Below are positions 18,624 to 28,300 of a stretch of DNA of 44,678 bases, in pieces (within the stretch, counting starts at the first letter, position 1; each line of letters starts with the position of its first letter). A program made the position numbers and the translations under genes. The notes below the pieces were generated by a model, which saw only the letters and a list, made by a program, of their open reading frames with translations, did not search any database and was not told where the DNA came from. Where the stretch lies: the NCBI GenBank assembly GCA_029834535.1, contig JAQMWT010000171.1, positions 1 to 44,678 on the forward strand, read 5' to 3'. This DNA is from Chrysophaeum taylorii. Lineage: Eukaryota; Sar; Pelagophyceae; Pelagomonadales; Pelagomonadaceae.

Positions 18624-18642
18624 ACGACCATCGAAAAAGCAT
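17608..18642 (-). CDS. Golgi-type carbohydrate sulfotransferase
   Basis: A protein of 344 residues. The motif FLILREPVSRLVSDF at about residue 130 is the 3'-phosphate binding block of PAPS-dependent sulfotransferases (consensus LREPxxRxxSxF). LAYLKENMDRAFLRVGVLERL further on matches the helix and strand that follow it in the heparan sulfate 2-O-sulfotransferase-like family. The 5'-PAPS loop may be YRGGVTSIRSL at about residue 60, which is atypical. The N-terminus MLFRWSL followed by eleven Met would act as a hydrophobic signal anchor, so a type II membrane protein of the Golgi is expected. A poly-Ser stretch follows. It probably sulfates a polysaccharide or glycan; the substrate is unknown. 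The 3' ends of this gene and PP4C are 55 bp apart. Confidence 0.75.
18519..18625 (-). repeat. Two trinucleotide microsatellites coding poly-Ser and poly-Met
   Basis: (GCT)n at about 18519-18550 encodes a run of 13 or so Ser on the minus strand, and (CAT)n at about 18588-18623 encodes 11 Met. Both lie in the N-terminal region of the sulfotransferase. Confidence 0.85.
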
Positions 18643-18688
18643 TGGGCGTTGTCAGACACAATAATACATAATCCAACGGAACTACCTA

Positions 18689-19447
18689 CTACTCGAACGA
18701 CGCTGCCCTTTCGAGGTGGTGTGGGTCGGGGGGTGGGTCCTTATCCCAGCCCCTCGACCGGAGGTGGAGCCGGGGCATCCCGAGGAAGAGGTCGGAGCTC
18801 CCCCCCTCCTGAGAGGCACGACGGTCGGCGAGGACCATGTGGGCCCTCGCGCGATCGATGTCGCGCTTGAGTTCCCAGTAGAGACCGCAGTAAAAGTGGG
18901 AAAAGAGGAGGCGGCGAAACGGATCGCCCCTTTCCTCCGTGAGACGACGAAACTCGTCCGGTGTCGCCTCGCCGCGGAACAGAGACCGCACCACCCGGAG
19001 CACCGGCCTGTGTTCTTTGACGATGTCCTCGGTCAACATCATCTTGTCGTCGTCGTCGTCGTCGTTCCCCGCGAACCGCTTCGCGCACGTCGCCAACACG
19101 CGCTCCTCGGTCGCCGCCTCCTCGAACCTCCGTTCGTAGAGGTTAGCGTTCGCCTCCAAGTCCGCGGCCGCGTCCTCGAGACGACCCAAGTAAAACAGCG
19201 CGACCCCGCGCTGCCAGAGGTACCGGCTTCCGTTGCTGAGCTCTTGAACTTGGTCCAAGTGGCGCAGGGCTTCCTCGAGGTGACCAACCCTCAGACATTC
19301 GAGACCTTGGGTGTTCGCGATCTCGATCTTGCGCTCCCGCTCGTCCAACGAACTCCAGAACTCCGCCTCGAGACTCGCGACATCGTTCCTCCGCACCACA
19401 CCCTGCCGCGTCGTCGCCAAGCCGAGAAGGACACAGAAATACTGCAT
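18689..19447 (-). CDS. TPR-repeat protein with signal peptide
   Basis: A protein of 252 residues. MQYFCVLLGLATTRQG looks like a short signal peptide. Residues about 40-115 contain two TPR-like helix pairs (IANTQGLECLRVGHLEEALRHL and YLWQRGVALFYLGRLEDAAADL), and a third pair lies near residues 185-215 (FYCGLYWELKRDIDRARAHM). A run of six Asp is coded between them. TPRs bind other proteins. Similar small secretory-pathway or plastid TPR proteins occur in algae, and a plastid address is possible, but no Phe-type cleavage motif is visible. It lies 46 bp from the sulfotransferase start and 15 bp from the U2B'' stop, all on the minus strand. Confidence 0.7.
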   Translation of the reverse strand: MQYFCVLLGLATTRQGVVRRNDVASLEAEFWSSLDERERKIEIANTQGLECLRVGHLEEALRHLDQVQELSNGSRYLWQRGVALFYLGRLEDAAADLEANANLYERRFEEAATEERVLATCAKRFAGNDDDDDDKMMLTEDIVKEHRPVLRVVRSLFRGEATPDEFRRLTEERGDPFRRLLFSHFYCGLYWELKRDIDRARAHMVLADRRASQEGGSSDLFLGMPRLHLRSRGWDKDPPPDPHHLERAASFE

Positions 19448-19462
19448 TTTACTAAAGTGTTA

Positions 19463-20110
19463 TTAGCGTTTCGCAAAGGCGAGGTTCAGAGAGTCGTTGG
19501 GGGTCAGCTTGAAGCCGTTGAGGGCCGCGAGCGCGAGGGAGGCCTGGACGTCGTCGGCGAACTCGACGAAGGCGATCCCCTTCTTCCCAGGGACCATCCT
19601 GACCTCCTTGAACCCGGTGTACTGCTGAAAGAGCATCGCGAGCATCATGTCGGTGCAGTCGTCGGGGAGCTCCTGGGCGAAGAGGACGTTCGAGGGCGTC
19701 GAATTGTGGGGTTCGACGCTCGTTTTCTTTTGGGGGCGCGGCTCGTCGCTCGTCTGCTGGGGTTTCGGGGGCGGCGGCGGCGCCGGCGGCGGTTCCGCTC
19801 GTTTTCTCTTCTCTCGCGGCTTGAAGGTGCCGTCGATCTTGGCGACGATGTCGGATTTTACCTTGGCAAAGGCGATCCGCATCGGCTTGTCGTAGAACGG
19901 AAAGCCCTGCATCTGACGCAGCGCGTTCGTCGCGGACCCGACCTCGGCGAACACGACCCACGCCTGACCCCGCAGCCTGATCCCCCGGCAACACACGATG
20001 TCCAGGATCTTCCCAAACTGCGAGAACACGCTGTACAAGCTCTTCTTCAACACCTCCTTCTTGATCTTCTCGTTCAGGTTGTTTATGTACACCGTCTGGT
20101 TCGGCTCCAT
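19463..20110 (-). CDS. SNRPB2: U2 snRNP protein B'' / U1A family
   Basis: A protein of 215 residues with two RRMs. RRM1 (about residues 5-85) has RNP2 VYINNL and RNP1 RGQAWVVF, and the signature spacing of the U1A/U2B'' family, in which this domain binds the U1 or U2 snRNA loop. A Pro/Lys-rich linker (about 95-140) follows. RRM2 (about 142-215) has NVLFAQEL and GIAFVEF and ends in LNLAFAKR, the typical C-terminus. It acts in the nucleus in the spliceosome; RRM1 of U2B'' works with U2A'. Whether it serves U2 only or both snRNPs (as in flies) cannot be told. The gene starts 103 bp from the divergent PCIF1-like gene. Confident. Confidence 0.94.
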   Translation of the reverse strand: MEPNQTVYINNLNEKIKKEVLKKSLYSVFSQFGKILDIVCCRGIRLRGQAWVVFAEVGSATNALRQMQGFPFYDKPMRIAFAKVKSDIVAKIDGTFKPREKRKRAEPPPAPPPPPKPQQTSDEPRPQKKTSVEPHNSTPSNVLFAQELPDDCTDMMLAMLFQQYTGFKEVRMVPGKKGIAFVEFADDVQASLALAALNGFKLTPNDSLNLAFAKR

Positions 20111-20213
20111 CGCTTGTTATCTATCTCTCTCTCCCGCAACGGATAAATAATCATCAAATCCTCATCAACAACATCGAGAGGGTGGGTGGGTGTCTCTCTC
20201 GGTCACTCCGCTT
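20111..20213. promoter_or_regulatory. Short divergent promoter region
   Basis: Only 103 bp separate the start codons of the U2B'' gene (minus) and the PCIF1-like gene (plus), so both must start transcription within it or inside each other's transcribed region. It holds a CT-rich run, ATAAATAATCATC and a GT-rich run; no certain TATA box. Confidence 0.5.
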
Positions 20214-22550
20214 ATGTTGATCGGCGCGCGTGTGAGCCACAAATTTCCCGGCTATGGAAAGCACCTCTGGCACGGAACGATCGTCGAGGGTCCCGACGAC
20301 AAGGACAAGTTCCTCGTTGCCTGGGACCTCGAGAACGAGTACACCTATCATAAAAGGAGTGTACTCTTGAAGTGGAACTTGGTCAGGAAGGAGGAGGATG
20401 ACGCCACCAACAATGTCGACGATGACATGCTCACCACACCCGCCAACCTCCAACCGGACCCTGCTCTTGCTGCGGAGCCTAGTGCTGCGGAATTTGCTGC
20501 TGCTGCTGCGGCAAAACCCGCCGCCGAGAAGAAGCCCGCCGCAGAGAAGAAGCTTGCTCCTGCGGAACCGGTTCGGGCAAAACCCGCCGCCGCCGCCAAG
20601 CCTGCTGCTGCAAAGCCGGCTGCTGCCGCCTCCAAGGCTACTCCGGCGAAGCGCAAGGCCTCTCGGGCTAAGCCCGAGGTCACGCCTGCCCCGGTCGAGC
20701 GCGCGGAGGCTGCTCCCCCTGTCAAGGCTGGTGCTCCACCGGCAAAGACTACTGATAAGGCTGCTGCTGCTGCTGCTGGTGGTGGTGGTGCTCCGCCGTC
20801 CAAGACTCGTATGACTGCTGCTGCTGCTGCTGCTGGTGGTGGTGGTGGTCCGCCGACCAAGACTCGTATGACTGCTGCTGCTGCTGCTGGTGGTGGTGGT
20901 GGTGGTCCGCCGGCCAAGACTCGTGGGACTGATGGTGCTACTCCTCTTGCTCCGGGCAACAACAACAAGAACAAGAACAACAAGGCGTCGGGCAAGAAGA
21001 TGGCTTGCGAGGAGACGCGCGCGGAGTCGACGACGACGGATACCGCCTCAGCGCCCGAGACGGACGCGGAGTGCCACCTCGAGCGCTCGAGGAAGAAGAA
21101 GAAGAAGGAGGATGACGATACTTCGCGGGTCCACAACAACGAGAAGATCGAAGAAGAGGAAGGTCTGAAAAAGGTGAGCGCGTGGCCGTTGTACGCTTTG
21201 AAAGTGCACGAGACGCTCGAGGAGCTGGTGCGGAAGCTGTGCGAGCTGTACTTCTCGGCCATCATGGGACTGTTGCCCGAGGACGAGGCCGCGGCGCACG
21301 CGGTGCTCCTCCAGCCCAAGGCGGCGCTTCAACTGTATACCAAGGCGGTGTTCTGGTCGGGCGCGACCGGAAAGGTGGAGACGCCCTTTCCGGCGCCGCG
21401 CGTCGCGGCCAAGGTCGCCGAGGAGCTGAGCGAGGCGCTGAGCTCGCTCGAGTTGTCGAGCGAGCCGCGCGAGGAGCTGGCGTTGGCTATTGCCAATCGG
21501 TGGCTCGAAGTGTGCGCGGTCGACAGCGCGCAGACGTCGGCGATCCTCTCTTCTCCGCCCGAGCCGTACGCGGACGCGATCAAGACGACGACGTTGCGGA
21601 CGCCCTCGGAGGCGCCTCCGGTCGAGGGTTTGGCGCTCGTGCCGTCGCGGGCGTGCGCGGAATCACAAGTAGTGGAGTTGTCGTGCCCGCGAGACGCGTC
21701 CGTGCGCGTCCGGGTCCGGCAGGACGTCCTCGACAAGCTCCGTCGGCGCTTCGCCGACTTTTTTGCTGCTGCAGCGGCGGCGGCGCCGAAGTTTACGGAG
21801 ACGGTAGGCGGGGCGACGTCGACGGGTTGGAAGGGGAGCGTCCCAAAGAAGGCGGAGCTCCAGGACTTGAGGCGAAGACACGCGATCCAACGGAAGAGCA
21901 CGCGAACCGAGCTCGATACGACGACCGAATTGCACCAGCGGGTGTTCGCGATGCTCCTGCGATATAGCGACTTAGCTCGCGGCGATCCGGGCCAGCACGG
22001 CATGGTCCCCGGGGCCGTGTTCGGGGTTCTCGAGAAGTGGGGATGCCAGGGGGAGTGCTTCGCGACCCCCTTTAACGCGACCCTCGGCCAGTATTGCTCG
22101 CCCTTCCTCGAGACCGACGAAGTTTTCGGAAGCGAGGGCAGCTTCTTCGACTTTGATCCGGGACAAGGTAACTTCGAGATTAATCCGCCGTTTTCTCTCG
22201 CCGACGACGCCGTCGTCAAGCGGCTCGCGGCCCTGCTGACCGAGGCGCAGGAACGTCGCCAGCCCCTCTCCTTTACGCTCGTCCACACCGAAGCCCACGC
22301 CAAGACGTGCCGCGCCCACGAGGGTTTCGCTAAATTCATCGCGGCGGAGATGCTTTTGGAGCGCGAGGCCCACTACTATCTCGAGGGCGACACCTTCCAG
22401 CGCGCCAGGCCCCGGGCCTACCTCCCGCCTTTCCGGACGGCCGTCGTCTTCGCGTCCACCGACGCGGCCCGGTCCAAGTGGCCTATTACCCCCCTCCTCC
22501 TGCGCGACATTCGACGCGCCTTCGCCTACACCCCCCCCGCCGTTATATAG
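20214..22550 (+). CDS. PCIF1: PCIF1/CAPAM-like cap-adenosine N6-methyltransferase
   Basis: A protein of 778 residues; the ATG at 20214 was chosen since the frame upstream has only GTG. The C-terminal half (about 330-778) matches PCIF1: a helical region, then the catalytic block FFDFDPGQGNFEINPPFS with the NPPF motif at about residue 660, and the ending YLPPFRTAVVF and ITPLLLRDIRRAF. PCIF1 methylates N6 of 2'-O-methyladenosine next to the mRNA cap. In animals a WW domain recruits it to the phosphorylated Pol II tail. Here no WW domain is visible; the first 60 residues (GARVSHKFPGYGKHLWHGTI, then DKDKFLVAWDLEN) look like a Tudor/chromo-like barrel, followed by a long Ala/Lys/Pro linker with three near-identical units (GGGPP(T/A)KTRMTAAAA). 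Family confident; N-terminal module tentative. It converges on CEP104 with 15 bp between stops. Confidence 0.88.
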   Translation: MLIGARVSHKFPGYGKHLWHGTIVEGPDDKDKFLVAWDLENEYTYHKRSVLLKWNLVRKEEDDATNNVDDDMLTTPANLQPDPALAAEPSAAEFAAAAAAKPAAEKKPAAEKKLAPAEPVRAKPAAAAKPAAAKPAAAASKATPAKRKASRAKPEVTPAPVERAEAAPPVKAGAPPAKTTDKAAAAAAGGGGAPPSKTRMTAAAAAAGGGGGPPTKTRMTAAAAAGGGGGGPPAKTRGTDGATPLAPGNNNKNKNNKASGKKMACEETRAESTTTDTASAPETDAECHLERSRKKKKKEDDDTSRVHNNEKIEEEEGLKKVSAWPLYALKVHETLEELVRKLCELYFSAIMGLLPEDEAAAHAVLLQPKAALQLYTKAVFWSGATGKVETPFPAPRVAAKVAEELSEALSSLELSSEPREELALAIANRWLEVCAVDSAQTSAILSSPPEPYADAIKTTTLRTPSEAPPVEGLALVPSRACAESQVVELSCPRDASVRVRVRQDVLDKLRRRFADFFAAAAAAAPKFTETVGGATSTGWKGSVPKKAELQDLRRRHAIQRKSTRTELDTTTELHQRVFAMLLRYSDLARGDPGQHGMVPGAVFGVLEKWGCQGECFATPFNATLGQYCSPFLETDEVFGSEGSFFDFDPGQGNFEINPPFSLADDAVVKRLAALLTEAQERRQPLSFTLVHTEAHAKTCRAHEGFAKFIAAEMLLEREAHYYLEGDTFQRARPRAYLPPFRTAVVFASTDAARSKWPITPLLLRDIRRAFAYTPPAVI

Positions 22551-22565
22551 AAGAAGAATTATTTT

Positions 22566-24395
22566 TTATTGGAACAGCCAGGTGGCGACCTGCTTGAGGA
22601 GGTGGTCGCGGTCCTCGTCTATCGTCGGTTCGGTCGACCCGATCTCGGCGCACCACTCCTTGAGGACCGCGTCCCGGACGTCGTCTTCGTCGTCGTCGTC
22701 GTCGTTCTGTTTTTTTTCGAAGTGGGCTTTCAGAATGCTATAAGCCTCGTCGATCGAAAATGCCTGGTCCTCGAGCTGCTTCATGATCAGGTCCCGGAAC
22801 GCGTCGGCATCATCTCGCGCGGCAACAACAACAACAGCCGCCTTGCCGCCTTCGTTCTTAATTTCCTCTTCTTCTTCTTCTGCTGCGCGTCGCGAAGAAG
22901 AAGAAGAAGAAGAAGGAGGAATTTGCGCCGAAGAAGAAGAAGAAGAAGAAGGCGGCGGTTTTGGCGGCTTGCGGTGGGGCGGTTTGATGGCGAGCGGTCG
23001 ACCGATAGCCTGGAGGTACTCCTCGCGCTGCTTCGGACGGAGCGCGTCGAAGACGGCGACCAGCGGAGTGTCGTCGTCGATTCGTTTCGAAATCTCTGCG
23101 ATCAAATCCCTCGTTTCGTTTCGGACGACGGCCGCGGTATGCGACGCGCAATCGTGGACCCGCACGAAGTTAAAAATGGGTTCGAGCGCGATGCCCTCGG
23201 GGACGAGTTTTCGAAGGAGACGGAGCCGGGCTGCGATCGGGCGCCACTTGTGGTTGATAAGGTGGCGCTTGTCGAGGACCACCAGAACGCTGGCCAGGGA
23301 CGATGCCCCGACAGGACCCGCGGCCAGTTCCTCCAACGATTCCAGCGCCTTGTCCCTCGCTCGCGGTTGATTGTCGGCGAGTTTCGCGACCAGAACGCGG
23401 ACGAGCGGCTCCAAACGCTGCGACGGCTGGGCCCGCGCGGCTGCGACAGCCAGCCCCATCGACGACAGGGAGACTTGAGGAATCTTGTCGTCGATTCCTA
23501 CCTTGGCTATCCCCGTCACCGTCTCGACGTCTCGAATCTCTCCGGACCTAATCATAAGTCCGAGTTTTGCGATCGCCGCGTCTCGGAGGAGCCAGTTCTT
23601 CGACAGCAGACACCGGGTCCTGTATTCGCCGATCGCGCTAACTATCTCCGACGCCTCCTGCGACAGAGGTTCGGGTTCTGGTAGCTCGGTCTGAGTCTCC
23701 ACCCCGCTCAACGCCTCTCTTCTTTCTTCCAACGAAGGGGCTTCTTCTTCCGCCTCCTGCTGCTGCTGCTGAGGAATCTCCTCCTCCTCCTCCTCTTCTT
23801 CTTCTGGCGGCGGCTCGACAACACTTCCGGTCGTCGGCGGCGACGGCGGCGCCCGTAGACGCTCGATCTCGGCTTTGATTAGCTTGGCACGATCGTAGTC
23901 CTCGACTTGGACCGCTCGTCGCTTCGCGGCTTCGAGTTTCGCCAACTGCGCCGCCGCCAAGGGATCCTCCTCCGCCTCGCAGGCCTCGCCAATCACGTTG
24001 ACAGCGACAATCCCGACTTGATTAAACAGGTTTTCGCGGTTCACGTGGCACTTGTGAGCGACGAGCCGCAAGTAACGACCGCGCGCCCGAACGTACACCG
24101 ACTTGAGCTCGCGCGCCCGGTACCCCGACCGCTCGTTCGCGTCCAGCGACAAGTACCCCAGCCTCCGATCGTCGACGTATAATTCCACGCGCGTCGCGAT
24201 CTTCGATTCGTGCGACAAAATTTGAACCTCGCGAATATCCACCTCGTCGGCCAGCTCCAGCACCACCTCCTGCGGGTAGTCGCAGAACTTGGGAGACTGC
24301 CACCCCCTCGTCTGCGGACTGTGCCGATTCAGCTCGCTCGCAGGGTATGACGCCTCGCACCCGCTCGACGACACCACTCGGAACCCCACCGACAT
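22566..24395 (-). CDS. CEP104: CEP104 / FAP256 ciliary-tip protein
   Basis: A protein of 609 residues. Residues 1-150 match the CEP104 jelly-roll domain closely (GFRVVSSSGCEASYPASEL, SPKFCDYPQEVVLEL, ARELKSVYVRARGRYLRL, NLFNQVGIVAVNVIGE). A short helical pair follows (AKLEAAKRRAVQVEDYDRAK), then an acidic low-complexity linker and a TOG-like helical-repeat domain at about 255-470 (SKNWLLRDAAIAKLGLMI onward). CEP104 sits at the plus end of ciliary microtubules and guides tip assembly. Compared with human CEP104 (about 925 residues) it lacks the C-terminal zinc-finger region and SxIP-bearing tail, ending soon after an acidic poly-Asp stretch with an EF-hand-like or helical end. Presence of this gene implies cilia in some life stage. 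Confident. Confidence 0.93.
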   Translation of the reverse strand: MSVGFRVVSSSGCEASYPASELNRHSPQTRGWQSPKFCDYPQEVVLELADEVDIREVQILSHESKIATRVELYVDDRRLGYLSLDANERSGYRARELKSVYVRARGRYLRLVAHKCHVNRENLFNQVGIVAVNVIGEACEAEEDPLAAAQLAKLEAAKRRAVQVEDYDRAKLIKAEIERLRAPPSPPTTGSVVEPPPEEEEEEEEEIPQQQQQEAEEEAPSLEERREALSGVETQTELPEPEPLSQEASEIVSAIGEYRTRCLLSKNWLLRDAAIAKLGLMIRSGEIRDVETVTGIAKVGIDDKIPQVSLSSMGLAVAAARAQPSQRLEPLVRVLVAKLADNQPRARDKALESLEELAAGPVGASSLASVLVVLDKRHLINHKWRPIAARLRLLRKLVPEGIALEPIFNFVRVHDCASHTAAVVRNETRDLIAEISKRIDDDTPLVAVFDALRPKQREEYLQAIGRPLAIKPPHRKPPKPPPSSSSSSSAQIPPSSSSSSSRRAAEEEEEEIKNEGGKAAVVVVAARDDADAFRDLIMKQLEDQAFSIDEAYSILKAHFEKKQNDDDDDEDDVRDAVLKEWCAEIGSTEPTIDEDRDHLLKQVATWLFQ

Positions 24396-24509
24396 TCCTT
24401 AAAAAAAGACACTTTCAAACTACTCCCTCCAACAACAAACAAACAAACAAACAAACAAACCGTCGAAATGAAATGAAATGAAATAAAATTTAAGCAGGGG
24501 AGGCACCAC
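24396..24509. repeat. GTTT/AAAC and ATTTC/GAAAT simple repeats upstream of CEP104
   Basis: (CAAA)n at about 24430-24461 and (GAAAT)n at about 24465-24489 on the + strand fill most of the 114-bp gap between CEP104 and the HugZ-like gene. Confidence 0.85.
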
Positions 24510-25361
24510 CTAACCACGGGCGTACTTTTTGACTCGCGGCTTGGTCGCGTAGGCGCCGTCCCAGTCGAGCCCCTGGTCCGTCTCCCAGGCTTCTTGGAGA
24601 AGCTTGTTGAGCTCCGACTTGGCGTCTTCGACCGAGTGGGGTTTGTTCCGGTAGGCGATGCGGTACTCCTCGACCCCAGCGCCGCGCGTGACGCGAAGGT
24701 CGAGGCCGAGCTTGTCGACGCCGACGACGGCTACTTGGCGCGCGTCGGGAACATCCAACAAGTGCTTGGCGGCGACGGCGAGGTCCTCGGCGTGGCGCGG
24801 GGAATTGAGCTCGTTGGTCAGATCGGTGGCGCCCGCGGCCACGAGGTCGGGCGCGGCCGACGCGTATTCCCCGAGGTCGACGGCCTGCGCGCGCACGCCA
24901 AAGCCCCCCACAAACGAGACCGAGCGCGGAGAAAGCCGGAACAGCCCGAACTCGGGCCGCGGAAGCGCGTCGGCATAGGGGTGCGCGACCCCAAACGCAG
25001 TCTCGAGCGTTTCGTCGGCCACGCGCTCCACGGAGCCGACTATAGTCACCCGGGCACAGGTCGCTCCGCGATCCAATCCGCGCGGGTGCAGCAGGACCGA
25101 GGCCGTGCCGTGGTGACGGAGGTTCTTCGAGTGCTCGGCGCTCTGTCGTAGCAACAGTATGGGCGCCCCCGAAGCGTCGAGGACATAGTCAACATAAGAT
25201 GTCCAGGGGCAGGCCGCGTCCTCGGCGCAGAGGGTGCTGAGCGCGGCGCCGAACGACGTCCCGAGGTCGGCCGTCGTGCGCGCTCTTTCCGCCACGCTCA
25301 GCTCCATCGCGGCGGGGCTGAACCCGCCCGCGATGCCAAACAGTAAGAAAAAGATCAACAT
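24510..25361 (-). CDS. Plastid-type HugZ-like FMN-fold protein (DUF2470)
   Basis: A protein of 283 residues. The first 14 (MLIFFLLFGIAGGF) are a signal peptide with the cleavage region GIAGG|FSP; Phe at the cut site is the plastid-import signature of secondary red-type plastids. Residues about 25-165 fit the pyridoxamine-phosphate-oxidase-like split barrel (YVDYVLDASGAPILLLRQSAEHSKNL, then a VTIVGSVERV strand). The C-terminal 90 residues fit DUF2470 (LNSPRHAEDLAVAAKHLL, then VVGVDKLGLDLRV). Related plant and bacterial proteins bind FMN or haem; HugZ opens haem, and a plant relative acts in plastid haem turnover. Catalysis here is inference. It is 30 bp from the ASPM stop, same strand. Confidence 0.82.
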   Translation of the reverse strand: MLIFFLLFGIAGGFSPAAMELSVAERARTTADLGTSFGAALSTLCAEDAACPWTSYVDYVLDASGAPILLLRQSAEHSKNLRHHGTASVLLHPRGLDRGATCARVTIVGSVERVADETLETAFGVAHPYADALPRPEFGLFRLSPRSVSFVGGFGVRAQAVDLGEYASAAPDLVAAGATDLTNELNSPRHAEDLAVAAKHLLDVPDARQVAVVGVDKLGLDLRVTRGAGVEEYRIAYRNKPHSVEDAKSELNKLLQEAWETDQGLDWDGAYATKPRVKKYARG

Positions 25362-25391
25362 CGCTACGGTCCGTTGTTAGATCTTCCCTCC

Positions 25392-28300
25392 TTAGCCGCG
25401 GGAGACGTTGATGAAAGAAGAAGATGTGGAGGAGTTGCTGGTCAAGTGGTCGAGGGCGGCCGCCTGGGTCTTGTGGCCCCGGAGCCGGAGAAGGTTCGCG
25501 ACCGAGGCGAGTCGCTTCGAGGCGTCGGGGGTGGCGCAGTGGTCGCGCGCGGCGCGGCTGTGGCAGCAGACGCGCCGGAGGAGCCGCAGGGCGAGGAGAA
25601 AGGGGGCGTCCTTGTCGCGGAGGGTGACGAGGGTCAGGAGAACGTCGACGTGGCGCGTGCTCGGGCACACCTTGGGGACGAGGTCGTCGTGGGCGGCGAC
25701 GTTGGTGAGCACGCGCAGGGCGCACCCGAGGAGCTCGAGGTGGGGTTGGGAGCGGTTGCAGGTCCGCATGAGCCGGAACAGCACGAGCGGGGCGCGATCG
25801 AGCGCGAACCGCTCGCAGCAGGCGCGCGACAGCCGCGTCGACGTCTCGAGCGCCGCGCACGCCTGCATGATGTCGGTGAGCTGCCGGCTTTTCCGGAGGA
25901 CGTCGAGGGCGGACCGAGTGCGGTTCCCGATCACGGTGTCGGGCGCCAACCGCGCCGCCGTGGCCATCTCGAGCAACCGGAGTCGGAGCGCTGCCAAATT
26001 CCGCGTTCGTCGCCGCACGCCGGCGGCGCGCGCGACCGCCTGGACCCGGGCGACGGCCGCGGCGAACCGACGCTGCCGCACGGCCGCCATCGCCGCCGAC
26101 GACCGGAGCAGCCGCTGGAGCGCGCCGAGGGCCACGACGCGCCGTCGCGGCGACGACGACGATTTTCGGGGCGTCAGCGCCGCCCGCGGCGCCCTGGCGC
26201 GCCGCGCGGCCGCGCCCCGCGCGCGCCGCTGGACGCACACCACGGCGCCGAGCCGCAGGTAGTAGGCCCAGCACGCGCGGTGCACGCGCCACGCGCACTG
26301 CAGCTGCACCGCCGAGGCCCCGGCCGAGGACGGCCACTCTTTCTTGCTGCTGCTGCTGGCAACCATCGCGTCCCGGCGACGACGCAACAAAACGAGAGAG
26401 CGCAGCCAGCTTTTGAGCGTCGTCGTCGCGCGACGCAGCGCCCGCGCCTCGCCGACCGCCGCTCGCTGCCGCGCCCGGCATTGGAGCCACCGAGCGACCG
26501 TCGTCCGCGAAGCTCGAATCACCTCGTCTTCTTTTCGAGCCCGTCTGAGGCGCCGCCAGACTCCGCCCGCGATAGTCTTCGCCGCCCGCCTGACTTTTCG
26601 AGCCTTCGTAGAGTCGCGACGCCGCCGGGCCAAGGATTGCAAGCGCACTGCGATCGCCTCCCGTGCACGTTGGGCCATGCGACGTCGTAAAAAACGAGCG
26701 ACCGTCTTTGCCGCTCGGTGCGATTTCTGGTAGCGACGAAAGTGCGCCACGATTGTCCCGACGGCGAAGAGGCATTCTCGGCGTAGTTCCCGCACCCTCG
26801 CGACGCTCTGACGGCGGCGGGCGTAGGACTGCAGCTGCACTGTGATCTTGTCGAGGGCTTGACGAAAGTGGTAGACGCGCGCGACAGCGAGACGGCGACG
26901 AGTCTGCGACTGCAGCCAGCGCGTTACCGTTCTTGTCGCTCGATTCTTGTCTCGGGCTTTAACGAAAGCGCGATAGCGACGGAGATACCGCACTATTGTC
27001 TGCGTAGCGACAAGCCGTTCTCGAACTTTACAGCGGCGGCGTCGCGCGCAAGACAGGAGCCAGCGACCGAGCAAAGTTACCGCGCAGCGCAGTTCTCGCG
27101 AACAGACGAGGGCAGTACGACGGCGCGCGCGCGACTGCAACCGGATCGCTATCGTTTCCAGGGCGCGACCAAGGTGGTGAACACGAGCAACAGCGAGACG
27201 GCGCCGCGTGTGACGTTGCAGGCAACAAGCGATCATTCTTGCCGCTCGAATTGCTGCTCGCGCTTTTATAACCGCCAGACGGCGACAAAGCTGCCGCGCG
27301 ATCGTCCGCGAAGCGACAAGCCGCTCTCGAGCGGTACGGCGGCAACAAGCCCTGAGCCAGCGACCGAGCGTCTTTGCAGCACAACGTAGTTCTCGCGCCG
27401 TAGCAACACCCCGATGGCGGCGGACTTGAGATTGCAACTGAGTTGCTATCGCGCCCAGGGCTGCGCGTAGCTCTCGACCTCGGGCAACGGCGAGACGGCG
27501 ACGAGTCTGAGATTGCAGCCAATGCGCCACTCTTGTTGTCGATGCTTGATCCTTCAATCGTGCTCTCACGGATGCCCAATGGCGTACGTGTAGCACAATG
27601 GTCCGGGCAGCGACGAGGCGCTTTCGAGCTAAATAGTGGCGGGCACCAGCCTTGAGCCAGCGACCGAGCAACGTCGCCGCACCGCGGAGGTCTCGGGCTT
27701 TGGCTGCACCCCGCCGGCGTCGAGCGTGCGATTGCAACCGGACCGCGATGGTGTCGAGGGCTCGACGATACCGGCAAACTTGGGCTGTGGCGAGCCGACG
27801 CCGAGCGCGAGACTGCAGGCAAAGAGCGACAATCCTTGCTGCTCGAAGGAGAGCTCGAGCTTTCACGACTTCCCTGCGTCGACGCAAGTGCAGCACGATC
27901 GTCCGGGTAGCAGCCGCCGCGACAAGCCGGTCTTGAGCTTTGCGGCGGCGGCGGCGGCGGCATGTCTTCAAGAGCCAGCGACCGAGCAACGTCGCAGCGC
28001 CGTGGAGGTCTCGGGCTTTGGCTGCACCCCGCCGGCGTCGAGCGTGCGATTGCAACCGGACCGCGATGGTGTCGAGGGCTCGACGATACCGGCAAACTTG
28101 GGCCGTGGCGAAGCGACGCCGAGCGCGAGACTGCAGGCAACGAGCGACAATCCTTGCTGCTCGAAGGAGAGCTCGAGCTTTCACGACTTCCCTGCGTCGA
28201 CGCAAGTGCAGCACGATCGTCCGGGTAGCAGCCGCCGCGACAAGCCGGTCTTGAGCTTTGCGGCGGCGGCGGCGGCATGTCTTCAAAAGCCAGCGACCGA

